A stretch of DNA of 64,000 bases from Nectonema munidae. Its lineage: Eukaryota > Nematomorpha > Nectonematoida > Nectonematidae. Of this stretch, positions 21,559 to 32,600 are shown in pieces. The stretch is taken from the NCBI GenBank assembly GCA_030549495.1, contig JAUIRK010000414.1:1-64000 (forward strand). The letters run 5' to 3'. Every line of letters begins with the position of its first letter. Position 1 is the first letter of the stretch. A program made the translations under genes and the position numbers. A model generated the notes under the pieces. The model was not told where the DNA came from and ran no database searches. It saw only the letters and a program-made list of their open reading frames with translations.

Positions 21559-24120
21559 TGTGATTTATTTTTTGTAATCTTGCTATAGTTTTTCTTTGAT
21601 ATAATGAATAAATAATCACTTAAGATCAATTGACCCTACTTGGCATTTTGAAGTTTTTACTTTCATGTATAAAATAAAAATATTTTCTTATTTTTAATTA
21701 ATAACTATAATAATAATATATATTTCAAACATTCTTTAAATTTTATTGTGATAGCTAAATCTGGTGATTGTTAGTTCTGTTTTATGGTCAATTGAACATG
21801 ATGGGAAAAATTTTCTTGGGTTAAAGTAATTAAATGACAGATTTTAAAAGATAATAGGAAATTAATATACTAAGTTATGAATTACAGACATAAATAATCG
21901 TATAATTTAGGAAAATTTTAAAATCACATAATTATTCAATAATATGTGTGTTCACAAAAGAACCATGGTCGTAAAGGACTAAAAAGATAAAACAACTGAT
22001 TAAATAACGGCAATTCTTTAGGATTCCATTATAAGGATTAGAAAAATCTAAATAAGTATGTACAAGCAGAATTACAACTCACTATTTTTCAAAGTAAGTT
22101 CAGTTAGTCTACGTGAAACATTTTTAATATAAGTTTTGGAACAGCAAAAGAACTTGTATGTAAAAAAATGTTATTATACTTGAGATTCAATTTGTATTGT
22201 CTTTTGAAATAATCTTGGACTGAAATTAACTTCCCAGGTTCTTCTTTTATTTCGAATCTTAAAAAATATAGAAGCACAAAATTTTAAAAGGAAGAATATA
22301 ATTGAAAAAAAGTGAAAAACTTTCTAAAAAAAGACACCTTATTCATTTATAATAAAATGAATTGATCATTTATAAGTACTTTTTAGAGATTAAATCTTGC
22401 AATAAGTTCTAAAGTTAAAAAAAAATCACCGTCCACATAATTTTTACAAAATTTTGATAAAAAACATCACTCATTTAGTTCTTCTATATGTAAATAGCTA
22501 GTCCAATTGTTAGTTTTTTGTGAATTAAATATTGTGTGGAACTTTGGAATATAACAAATCTAGAACAACACTTTTATTGACTTTAAATTTTATTTTAATA
22601 AAAAATTATTTATATTCAGGCCCTTTCTTAATAATAAAATTTTGACAATCTTGTTTCTATCATAAAATCTTTTGTTTGCGTGAGATTCGATCATTTATGT
22701 CTTAAATATTAGAATTAAGAAATAAGGTAGCTATGGTTAGATTGTTTGGATTATCTAGAAGTAACATTTCTAAATTTTTTGAAATTTTATAGTACAGGAA
22801 CAATTAAAAAATTGATTTAAAAAGGTATAAAAATACTAAAAATATCCTAATCACAATTTAAGTCAAGTGATGTATGAAAATAATTAATCATGAAATAATA
22901 TATACCAAAAAATTTGAAAAGTTGTATTGCAGTTAAAAAAAACCAGCTTTGACAAACGTTGAAATAAAAAAGATTATCGTGGACAAAAGTAAAAGTAATG
23001 TGCAGTATGACTGGTAAATTAAAAGCTTTTCAGCAATGAGACAAAATTGAGGTTTCTTCTTATGAATGCGAATATGTTTTGAGAACTAAAGGAATGAGGT
23101 ATAAAGAACGTTACACCCAAAACATTTAATCATGAAAGATTTGATTATTTCAAAGGATTTATTTCTCAGTAATAATGGCCGAAAACTTTTCACGGCAATG
23201 TATTTATATTGGAATTTGAATTAAGAACTATTTCAATTCTCTAATTTTGTTAAATTATTCTAAATCTTAAAAAAATGAAACAGGCCCAAGATTAAGAAAA
23301 ATAAGCAAGTCATTGTATTTTATTGTTAAAATTTTCATTATGTGAATGAGAATACAACGCAAATATTTCTATATTACAAGTCCATTATGGTTGTTGCTTA
23401 AAGGTAGTCATATTTAAAAAAAATTTATTGAAGAGAAAAACAGTCTCTCTTTTGTAGAAATAAGGAATTTTTGAATAAAATATTTTACTAAAACATCAAG
23501 TGTTTGAATTTGTTATACTCGAGTATACTTTAGATAATATTTGAAATCCTAAAGTAGAGGGTCATGTTTAGTGATAGCTCAAAAGGAAATGGGAAGTATA
23601 ATGTTTAAAACAAAATTGAGTGTCTAAAGAATGTTTAAATTTTGATATATAAAAGTCGTCATATATGTATGGTTCCAATTATTAAATATAAAAAAATATT
23701 TAAAGAAGTAAATCATATTTATAGCATGTACAAAAATAACTAAAAATTTTAAAATAAATATTTTTGAATTTCGAATCAGATAGAAACTAAAAAAAAAAAA
23801 ATTAAAATGTAAACATTTGTTTACTTTTGTTTTTTATTTCATCTCTAAAAGCCAATGATTAAAAACTACTAACTTTTTTAAAACTAAGATATAAAATTTT
23901 TTTATAAAAATAAAAAAATTGTTTCAGAAAATTTGCTACAATTTTGCCACAGGTATTTATAGCTTTGATTTAGATACTTTGTATGAAATTAAAAATATTT
24001 TGTTACAACTATTTTTGAGTTCTTAAAAAATCTTAAAAGATTGAATTACAAGGAAAAAGTAATGCTAAATCGAAAGCAAAGCAATAAATGAAGATAAACG
24101 TAGCTATTTCAAACAAAATC
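21559..24120. other. AT-rich region, no feature supported
   Basis: About 2.5 kb with many homopolymer runs. No reading frame above background, no repeat ends and no splice-flanked coding block seen. Confidence 0.45.
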
Positions 24121-24149
24121 ACTTCTGAATTTTTTGATATTCCAACTGT

Positions 24150-24480
24150 ATTAGATTAGAATTGAGTAAAGATGATATTAGAATTTTTTGTCAAGGAATG
24201 ATTTTTATGTGCCGAGTGAAGAATATCGACTCTCTTTGAATGTTCTATTTTTACGTAGAGTGTTATCGCAGTGGTTTGATATTTCTAAAAACTGGTTGGC
24301 GTATACTCAAAAAGATGAAGGCCGTTTGCTGTGCACATTTTGTGCCACTATGAAGCCTAGAATCAAACATGAAAAAGATAAGAATGCAGTTTTTTTTCTA
24401 AACCTTTTAAGAATTTAAAAAAGTTTATTGAAAAAGCTAAGTCATAAGATTTCACTGCCCTGCCATGTATTATATAGCCT
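24150..24480 (+). pseudogene. hAT-type transposase N-terminal zinc-finger fragment
   Basis: Reads QWFDISKNWLAYTQKDEGRL then LCTFC, followed in a shifted frame after a T-run by KPFKNLKKFIEKAKS. W-L-x-Y...C-x-x-C followed by F-x-N-x-K-K is the pattern of the TTF/BED-like zinc finger in hAT transposases and ZMYM-type proteins. Only this part is present; the dimerisation domain and DDE core are absent. Confidence 0.5.
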
Positions 24481-24518
24481 CGAGAAAATAAATATAAATT
24501 AAAAGTGAAAAAAATGAC

Positions 24519-24606
24519 TTGTGAGTAATTGCTGTTTTCGTATCAACTCCTTTCACGACGTAGGTTCGCTTAATAATTCCTTGGTGCGTCACTTTAACTC
24601 GAATGT
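24519..24606 (-). CDS. Candidate exon of an unidentified gene
   Basis: 88 bases bounded by acceptor TTATTTTTAG and a possible donor GTCATT (the same donor type as one DDX18 exon). The only open phase reads IRVKVTHQGIIKRTYVVKGV then DTKTAITH. Base composition is clearly less AT-rich than the surroundings, and the alternating charged/hydrophobic pattern looks like beta-strand protein. The phase at its 3' end does not fit the next known exon (15996), so it is not directly joined to SNRNP27 as annotated. I do not recognise the family. Confidence 0.35.
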
Positions 24607-24724
24607 CTAAAAATAAATTTGAAATGAGTTACGTTGTTTCAAGGGGAGAAATAGAGTTTTATTGGTTCATAAGATTTGGACACGCACTGAAAATGAGTAA
24701 ATATAAATGATTATACGGAAAAGT

Positions 24725-24796
24725 AGGCTTATTAAAATCTAGGTGATAAAAATATTTTCTATAAGATTGTTTGAATGAAAAAAGAAGTTATTTTAA
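24725..24796 (+). mobile_element. RTE-type LINE fragment, part left of the piggyBac-like insertion
   Basis: The last bases before the TTAA read RSYFK in the frame that continues as GKWDIQECRNYRGIK at 28731 once the intervening element and one TTAA are skipped. Further left the similarity fades. Confidence 0.5.
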
Positions 24797-24904
24797 CCCT
24801 ATTAGTGCTGGGCAAAATTTGTCCGCTCAAGTGCTGGGGGCGTAAAGTGCCCCCCCCCCCTATTTTTCTCAGAGATTAATAAATTTTTATAAATATTTTT
24901 GATG

Positions 24905-26340
24905 TTACATATATATTTCAACTATGCTGAATTCAGTGGTGATGTCCATTTTTTATCAAAATCAATCAAACCTGTCAAAAAATTGATCTAAATGTGACAG
25001 CTCATCTCAAAAAGGAACTTTTTATCTAAATAAGTATATAAAGTTTTTTACACATGTATACCCATTTTCAAATATGCTGAATTCAGTGCTGATATTCATT
25101 TTTTATGAAAATCAATCAAACCTGTCAAAAAATTGATCTAAATGTGACAGCTCATCTCAAAAAGGAACTTTTTATCTAAATAAGTTTATAAAGTTTTTTA
25201 CACATGTATACCCATTTTCAAATATGCTGAATTCAGTGGTGATATTCATTTTTTATGAAAATCAATCAAACCTATCAAAAAATTGATCTAAATGTGACAG
25301 CTCATCTCAAAAAGGAACTTTTTATCTAAATAAGTTTATAAAGTTTTTTACACGTTTATACCCATTTTCAAATATGCTGAATTCAGTGGTGATATTCATT
25401 TTTTATTAAAATCAATCAAACCTATCAAAAAATTGATCTAAATGTGACAGCTCATCTCAAAAAGGAACTTTTTATCTAAATTAGTATATAAAGTTTTTTG
25501 CACATGTATAATTTTCAAATATGCTGAATTCAGTGGTGATATTCATTTTTTATGAAAATCAATCAAACCTGTCAAAAAATTTATTTAAAAGTGACAGCTC
25601 ATCTCAAAAAGGAACTTTTTATCTAGATAAGTATATAAAGTTTTTTACAAATGTATACCCATTTTCAAATATGCTGAATTCAGTGGTGATATTCATTTTT
25701 TATGAAAATCATTCAAACCTGTCAAAAAAGTGATTTACATATGACAGCTCATCTCAAAAAAAAACTTTTTATCTAAATAAGTATATAAAGTTTTTTACAC
25801 ATGTATACCCATTTTCAAATATGCTGAATTCAGTGGTGATATTCATTTTTTTTATGAAAATCAATCAAATATGTCAAAAAATTTATCTAAATGTAACAGC
25901 CTATCTCAAAAAGAAACTTTTTATCTAAATAAGTATATAAAGTTTTTTACACATATATACCCATTTTTAAGCATGCGTAATTCAGTAGTGATATTCATTT
26001 TTTTTTAAAAATCAATCAAAACTGTCAAAAAATTGATTTACCCCAAAAAGAAAGGATCAGGCACGGTTTTTTGAATTAGAGAATTACGTTTAATAGAAAG
26101 TATAGGGAGGTGATAAAGTTTACCGTGCATGGCATTTTACACACATATACCCATTTTCAAGTAGGCTGTGTTTACTGGTTATATTCCTTTTTTTTATAAA
26201 TATTAGTCAAACCTGACAAAATAATTTAAATATGACAGCCCATATCAAAATTAAAATTTTAATTCTTTTAAAGTTTTTTTTTATACATTTCAAGTTCAAG
26301 AATTTAATGGTGATGTTCATTTTTTTTGAAATCAATAAAA
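24905..26340 (+). repeat. Tandem array A, about 150-bp units
   Basis: The string AATATGCTGAATTCAGTG recurs at 25071, 25221, 25371, 25518, 25668 and 25818, with diverged copies before and after, giving a period of 147-150 bp. Units share TCAATCAAACCTGTCAAAAA, GTGACAGCTCATCTCAAAAA and AAGTTTTTTACACATGTATA. Later units (from about 25970) decay, and 26041-26140 is replaced by unrelated sequence. Confidence 0.9.
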
Positions 26341-27370
26341 CCTGTCAAAAAATCGATTAAACCTGTAAATCAATGTCAAATATATAAACATAAAAATAAC
26401 TTCTACTTGCAGTTTTCTCTGGTAATTATTTTCTTAATTTATTTAATAAACCAACTTTAGGTGTTTAATTCACTCAAAATATTTCATTCTACAGTAACTT
26501 ATGTAACTCGATAGGATCTCCATCTTTTTGGCTACAAATTCATTATCGGCTCGTAATCTCTACGTCATATTATAATTTACAGTATGTAATTTTGGTATTC
26601 ATTCTATGATGATCCTGTCTTGGTAGCTCTTTTTTCATTAGAAATTTATATTCTTCAATGTGTTTTCGAAAATTTTTTTATAAGGATAAAATTCCTTTTT
26701 TCCTCTCAAGCCTGAATATTTGTCAACCAATCTCATTTCAAATGTTTTTTTCTGATGAATCATTCGTGATGTTGATTGTTCAATTACAAAAAGTTGTCAA
26801 TGTTCTTCATCTAAAAAATTACTTCTTTGACACAAAAGGAAAAAGATGGACAAATTCAATTTAAATTAAAAATATCTTGATAGTGACTAAATTCTCACAT
26901 ATTGTCATCTGTACCATTTTTGATAAATCTGACCTATTCTAAATTTTCAGATTTCCTACACATCTTAGCTAAATGTTAACTGTAATCCTAGATGATAAGC
27001 TATAGAATTAAATATTTTTCATTTGTAAAAGAGGAACTTCTTTTTCACAGTCAAAATCTTTTTTGAAGCATCTAATATTATATAATTAAACCACTTCCTA
27101 GTTCATTAGAACATTGTAGATCTTCCATTTAGTCAAGATACATATTTTTTTAAATTATTTGTTTTGATCACATGTTCTCTTTTCAATTACTTTTCAACTT
27201 GGTTCCTTTTCTCATACAAATTTTCCAAAGAATTTATAATACGTTTTATTTTTTTTAATAAATATTTCATACTCAAGATGATTGTAGAAAGTATTATAAG
27301 CCAAAATATACAAAAAAAAGTATATTTTTACTATATACCTAACATGCAGCCATTTTATGAAATTTTTTTA
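26341..27370. other. Central part of the piggyBac-like element, unexplained
   Basis: About 1 kb between the two arrays. Short open frames exist on both strands (for example 26658-26864 and 27164-27379), but none shows a transposase motif I can recognise. It might hold decayed coding sequence. Confidence 0.35.
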
Positions 27371-27379
27371 CAGAACTGA

Positions 27380-28340
27380 TTTTCAGGCATACATTACTAA
27401 TTCAATTGACACTTCGAGATATTTTTTAACCGTATTATCCAAAATCGAGTACAGAAATAAAATAAGCATAGTCGATTTGGTATAAAATAGATATTTTATT
27501 TTTGAAGACAGTATCTAGAAGTAAACCGCAAATCTTATTCAAGCTTTCAGATACTTTAAAACCATAAATGCCAAACCTGAATCCAAAAATGAAACCAGCA
27601 TCTTCCATTTGGCATAAAAACAGATATTTTATTTAAATTTCAAAAATATTTCTGTAGACATTAGACGTAAATCGAAAATTTGATTGACACTTTCAGACCT
27701 TTAAAACCTCTAAATGCAAAAAATGATTTCAGAAATAAAAATTATCATGGTCGAATTGGTATAAAAACATATATTTCATGTAAAATTAGAGAGAATATTT
27801 TGGGATATAGTTTTCAGACATAAACTGCAAATTTGATTGACATAAGCAGTAAAACCTCTAAATGCGAAAACTGTGTTCAGAAATGAAATTATCATGATCT
27901 ATTTGCTATAAAAACAACTTTTAGAACTAAACGCAAATTTAATTGATACTTATATGTATTTTCAAATTCAAACTGCAAAAATTGAGTCCATAAATGAAAC
28001 TAGCATTGTTGATTTGGTATAAAAACATATATTTAATTGTAAAATTTGAATGAATGTTTTTGTAGACAATTTTTAGAAGTAAACCGCAAATTTGATTAAC
28101 ACTTATAGGTATTTTTACATCATAAATGTAAAAAATTAGTTCAGAAATGAAAACAGCATGTTTGATTTGCTATAAAAACATATATTTCAAGAGAATATAT
28201 TTGGAGACAATTTTTAGAAGTAAACCGCAAATTTGATTAACACTTATAGGTATTTCCAGATCCTAAACGTAAAAAATGAGTCCAGAAATGAAAACAGCAT
28301 GACCGATTTAGTATAAAAACATATATTTTATGTAAAATTT
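27380..28340 (+). repeat. Tandem array B, about 140-155-bp units
   Basis: Units carry GAAGTAAACCGCAAATTTGA, GGTATAAAAACATATATTT and a phrase close to GAGTCCAGAAATGAAA. Copies of the AAACCGCAAAT core occur near 27521, 27668 (diverged), 27822, 27920, 28084 and 28220. The array at 61.6-63.1 kb is the reverse complement of this family. Confidence 0.8.
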
Positions 28341-28730
28341 GAAGGTATATTTTATTAGATATATTTTTGATCAATCAAAATTTTGATTGACATTTTCTAA
28401 AGATTAGCCATGATTATTGTAAAAATTAAATATATAAAGTGTTATGCGTTCCTAACTGTATATAATTATAAATTTTTAGGGTATTATATAATATAGATCC
28501 TAAGTTATAAGGTTAAGTACAGATAATGTCAAAATTTTGCTGAAAAATTTTAATTTTTTATTTTGATTGACAGTTTTGGACATGAAGGGGTTATTCAACT
28601 ACCATGAAAATGGTTTCAAAAGATGCAGCTAGCGATTTTAGGAAAAGTCACCAAATTTGAAGGTATATGATTCAGCCAATTTTCTACAATTAATTTTTTA
28701 GTGAAGGGGGGGGCGTACTAATAGGGTTAA

Positions 28731-29020
28731 AGGAAAATGGGATATTCAGGAATGTAGAAATTACAGGGGGATTAAACTATTGAGTCACAAAATGGAAATT
28801 TTTGAGAGTAAATTTAGAGATATAACCACTGTTAGAGATTAACAATTTGGTTTTATGCCCGGCAAAAAAACACTGAATGCAAGTTTTGCCTTGAGACATA
28901 TAATGAAAAATAAAGAACTACACCTGATCTTCATTGATTTAGAAAAATCATATAGTCAAATACCACGTTGAGAGATACGTAAGTATTTAAGGAAAAAGGG
29001 CCTGATAATTTATTATTTCA
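28731..29020 (+). mobile_element. RTE-type LINE reverse-transcriptase fragment
   Basis: Reads GKWDIQECRNYRGIKLLSHK, then QFGFMPGKKTLNASFALRHI and LHLIFIDLEKSYSQIPR. These are the N-terminal reverse-transcriptase blocks of RTE elements (NYRGI, NQFGFMPG, F-IDLEKAYD). The motif A Asp is kept in IDLEK, but the usual YD is YS. Contains stops; continues left across the piggyBac-like insertion. Confidence 0.78.
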
Positions 29021-29514
29021 GGACCAGGTATTAAACGAGGCAGTATTTTATTTGAATACCTTTATTTTCCCAAAATTTATATACCTGCGGATGCGGATGT
29101 CAGAATAATAATATTTAGCGGGTGCTATTTTTGTATTTATACACTTAAAAAATAGCTAATAAAAATTTTTTCTTTACTTAATAAAAATAGTGTTATTTTA
29201 ATCAAACGTAAGTTTTAAACTTCTTAAAAATTTAGAGAGATGTCATTGTATATGTGTTATCATAAAGTAAAAATTCTGAAAAAAAACTTTGCGGTTTATA
29301 AAAAAAAGAAAAATATTTGAAAATAAATGATGTTTATAAGGATGAGGATGTTGAAACTAAAATGATCCACAGATGGGGATGTAATAATTTTTGCGAATGC
29401 GGACATCCGATAGATTTGTATTAAAAAATAATTACATAAGAAAATGTAGCAAATATATTTTATCTAAGAAAAAATTAACAACAGTATTTTATTAAGCAAA
29501 ACAGTCTTCATATT
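29021..29514. other. Region downstream of the DDX18 stop codon
   Basis: Expected DDX18 3' untranslated region and flank. On the minus strand an AATAAA lies at 29488-29493, about 22 bases past the stop codon. Otherwise AT-rich with no coding content. Confidence 0.45.
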
Positions 29515-29630
29515 TCATTTATTGTTAATCTCTCGGTAAATGATCGCTTTTTTAAGCTTTTTTGGGTTTTGATAGCCAGCAGCTGAACGATTCGACTTTC
29601 TATTTTCTCTTTTTTTGGGAGCGAAAACAT
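29515..29630 (-). CDS. DDX18: DDX18 exon 10 (last)
   Basis: After acceptor CTGTTTTAG; reads [20 protein letters not shown], then a lysine-rich end and TGA at 29515-29517. Basic C-terminal tail of Has1 proteins. Confidence 0.9.
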
Positions 29631-32600
29631 CTAAAACAGGAAAAAGAAAATGAAGGCATTCTATGAGATGATAACTTTACTTAAATCAACATTAGGAGGA
29701 ACTTCAAATCCGAAAGACTTTGCAACGGCAATCAAATTCAGGGTGGAAATATCGAAAATATTTTTAAGGGAGTGGGAATCATAGGATCGCACAAAAGATT
29801 TGTATGCTTCTTTGGCAGATAAATTCAGGTAGTAATTCTGAGAAATTAGCTTTTGAAACTAAATGGTGAATTGCAATGATTAACACAAAAACATAAAAAG
29901 CAGAAACGTTTCCACTAGTTTTTGTCTGAGCGAAAAAAACAATGAAAAGTTGAAGTAAAGCTCATATCATTTTTAAAGGTCAAAATTTGACCAGTGATAA
30001 AATATAGAAATATCCTTTAAAAAGGATTTTTCTCAAGAAGGGGCAATAGGGGACGGGTCGCGGGGCATTTGTACCTCTAAAATATTGTATGTTTCCTGGG
30101 AAAAATGATATTGAAATTCTCATATTTATATTTTTTTTTAATTTGCATCATTAAACATTCTATAGTTATCAATCAGAAATGTAAAACAAAAATAGTTACA
30201 ATACATTTGCAAATATAATTGATTGACTGATAAAGAGACTTATAAGATTTCGAACAAAACTTTTGATAAGTTTGGTTATTTGCATGAAAATCTTGGAGAT
30301 TCGAAAATTCTAAATAGTAGACTATATAAAGACATAATTTTTGTTAACATCAATAATGAAAATGAGTTAAACAAAGTGACAAAGGAATTGGACTCAAAAA
30401 AAATTATGTTAAAAATAATACTCCAAGGATAATAGCTAGAAATTTACCTCGTTTTTTGGAGTCATACAATTTTATTGAAAAAATTTGCCATAAAAACAAC
30501 CTTTCTACTGAGGCAATAGACAAGATTGTTAAATTCAATTCCAAACATAATACTTCTTTTAGCTTAAAAAGATTGTCCCTCTTTTATAAGTATATCTGAA
30601 CAGATTAAATTACGTGAATATGAAAATTATCTTCATATAATTAATGAACAGTAAACTAGCTTGATTTATATGACACGAGTTTTTTTTGAGGATTTTAGTA
30701 AAGAATCTGTAGTTCCAACTAAATATATAGATCTTAACGATCTTATGTCATATAAAGTTGAAATAGCTAACAACGATTTTAAACTATTACATTTAAACAT
30801 TCGAAGTTTGAAAGCAAATGTTGACTCTTTTCTTTGTTTCATATGTGGCTTCGATTTTAAATTTGATTTTATTGTACTAAGCTTGAGGCTGTTTTTTGCT
30901 CTCATGAAAGAACGAAAAGAGGGGGAGGTATATGTGTTTTTTTATATAAACGAGTTACCTAAGATTGCTATCAAAAATCTTTCTTCTTATGATAAATTTT
31001 TCGACTGTCTTTTATTGCGTTTCCAAGTTTAAAACAAACATTTCGATCTGCTCGCTATGTACAGACCTCCAAACTCTGATGTTTCTAGTTTTAACAATTT
31101 TTTATCAGACATTTTTTCACAACAATCTGTATCCAAATATTCTGTTATTTGTGGAGATTTCAATAGTAACCTTTTTGATTTTGATAAAAATGTTAATTTT
31201 TTTAATTATATAAATATTTTTCAATCACTAGGATTTATTCCAACTATAACTAAGGCTACTCGTATAGCTTCTAGTTCATCTACCCTAATTGATTGACTTT
31301 ACCCATCCTTATTCTCTTATCCCCCCTAAAAAACCCAACCAAAACCTTCCTTAAAAAAAATATACTTAAAGAATAAAAGGAAATTAAAAAGCGAAATCTA
31401 TTTATTACTTTAATAAGTTTTCAAACTTTAAAAAAATGACACATGGAATAGCTTGAACAAAATTGCAAGGCCATCTAAAATAAACTCTAATTGTTCACCC
31501 TTCAGTTGTAATGACTTTGCAAAGTCTTTTTCCCTTTCCTCAGAATGTTTTCCCAATGCTTCTTCGTATAATTATATTGATGAATCAATTCCGTTAACTT
31601 CTTCTTCTTTCTATATACATGATTTAAATTATGATGATATCGTTATTGCCATAAACTCTTTATCGAATAAAAAATCTTGTGGCATTGATGAATTATCTCT
31701 TTTTCTCATTATAGACATTCTTCCGAGCATTGGATCAGTTTTAGCTCACATTTTCAATCTGTCTATCCAAAAGGGCATATTTCCAGATCAATTAAAAGTA
31801 GCTCGAATAATCCCTATTTTAAAAATGCCAAATCTCATGAATTATTGGAAAATTATAGGCCTATTTCTGTTTTGTGAAATTTTTCGAAAAGATCAACTTT
31901 TCAAAATTTTTGCTTTTCTTGACAAATATAATTTGATTAGTTTAAAAACAAATCAACTGAGGACGCTGCATTGTCACTTTGTAAATCAATCTGCAGCTAT
32001 TTTTTATGGAAATAGGTTTAGCATAGTTTTGTTTTTAGACTTAACTAAAGCATTTGATAATGTCAGTCACGATTTACTTCAACATAAACTTTTTAGAATT
32101 GGAATTAGGGGGCCTATCTTGAACTGGCTGACCAGTTTCTTGCATAGAAGAACATTTTATGTTTCGTTCCGCAACAAAATGTCTTACCCATGCTATACAG
32201 AAAAGGGTGTGCCCCAAGGTTCAATATTGGGGCCACTTCTTTTTTTGATTTTCATAAATGATTTGTACTCTAGCTTAGACAAATCGGCTTCTCTCATACT
32301 GTATGCAGATCATGCAGCAGTTTCCCTAAATTTTGATAATTTCTCTTCAACCATCTACAGGACTAAAAACTGTTTGAAAACTTAATTTCTACATGGTGTC
32401 AGCTCAACTTACTTTTCTTAAATCATAAAAATGCTGTTATATGGTTTTCTCCCGAACAAAAATTAGTAGTAATCTTAACATATCTTTAAATGGTGTTACT
32501 TTAAGCAGAGTCGACTATTTAAAGTATTTAAGAGTTATTTTCACAAGGAATTTATCTTGGTCTAAGCATCTATCATATATACTCACTAGAGTCACACGGT

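Larger units (their letters stand above)
24797..28726 (+). mobile_element. 3.93-kb piggyBac-like non-autonomous element with two minisatellites
   Basis: TTAA at 24793-24796 and 28727-28730 flanks inverted ends: CCCTATTAGTGCTGGGC on the left and, reverse-complemented, CCCTATTAGTACGCCCCC on the right (first 10 bp identical). TTAA target sites and ends starting CCCT are hallmarks of the piggyBac superfamily. Inside are a C-rich subterminal segment, tandem array A (about 24905-26340, 150-bp units), about 1 kb of unexplained sequence (26341-27370), tandem array B (about 27380-28340) and a 3' unique part. No intact transposase is visible, so mobilisation in trans is inferred. Related copies lie at 49665 and, inverted, at 61284. 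Confidence 0.72.

Noticed and set aside
25521-25733. 70-residue open frame on the plus strand
   Set aside because: Translation of array A units, with the same phrase (MLNSVVIFIFYEN) repeated; no independent coding signal.
24905-26340. Regular repeats as a CRISPR-like array
   Set aside because: Units are about 150 bp and contiguous with no unique spacers, and the DNA is eukaryotic.
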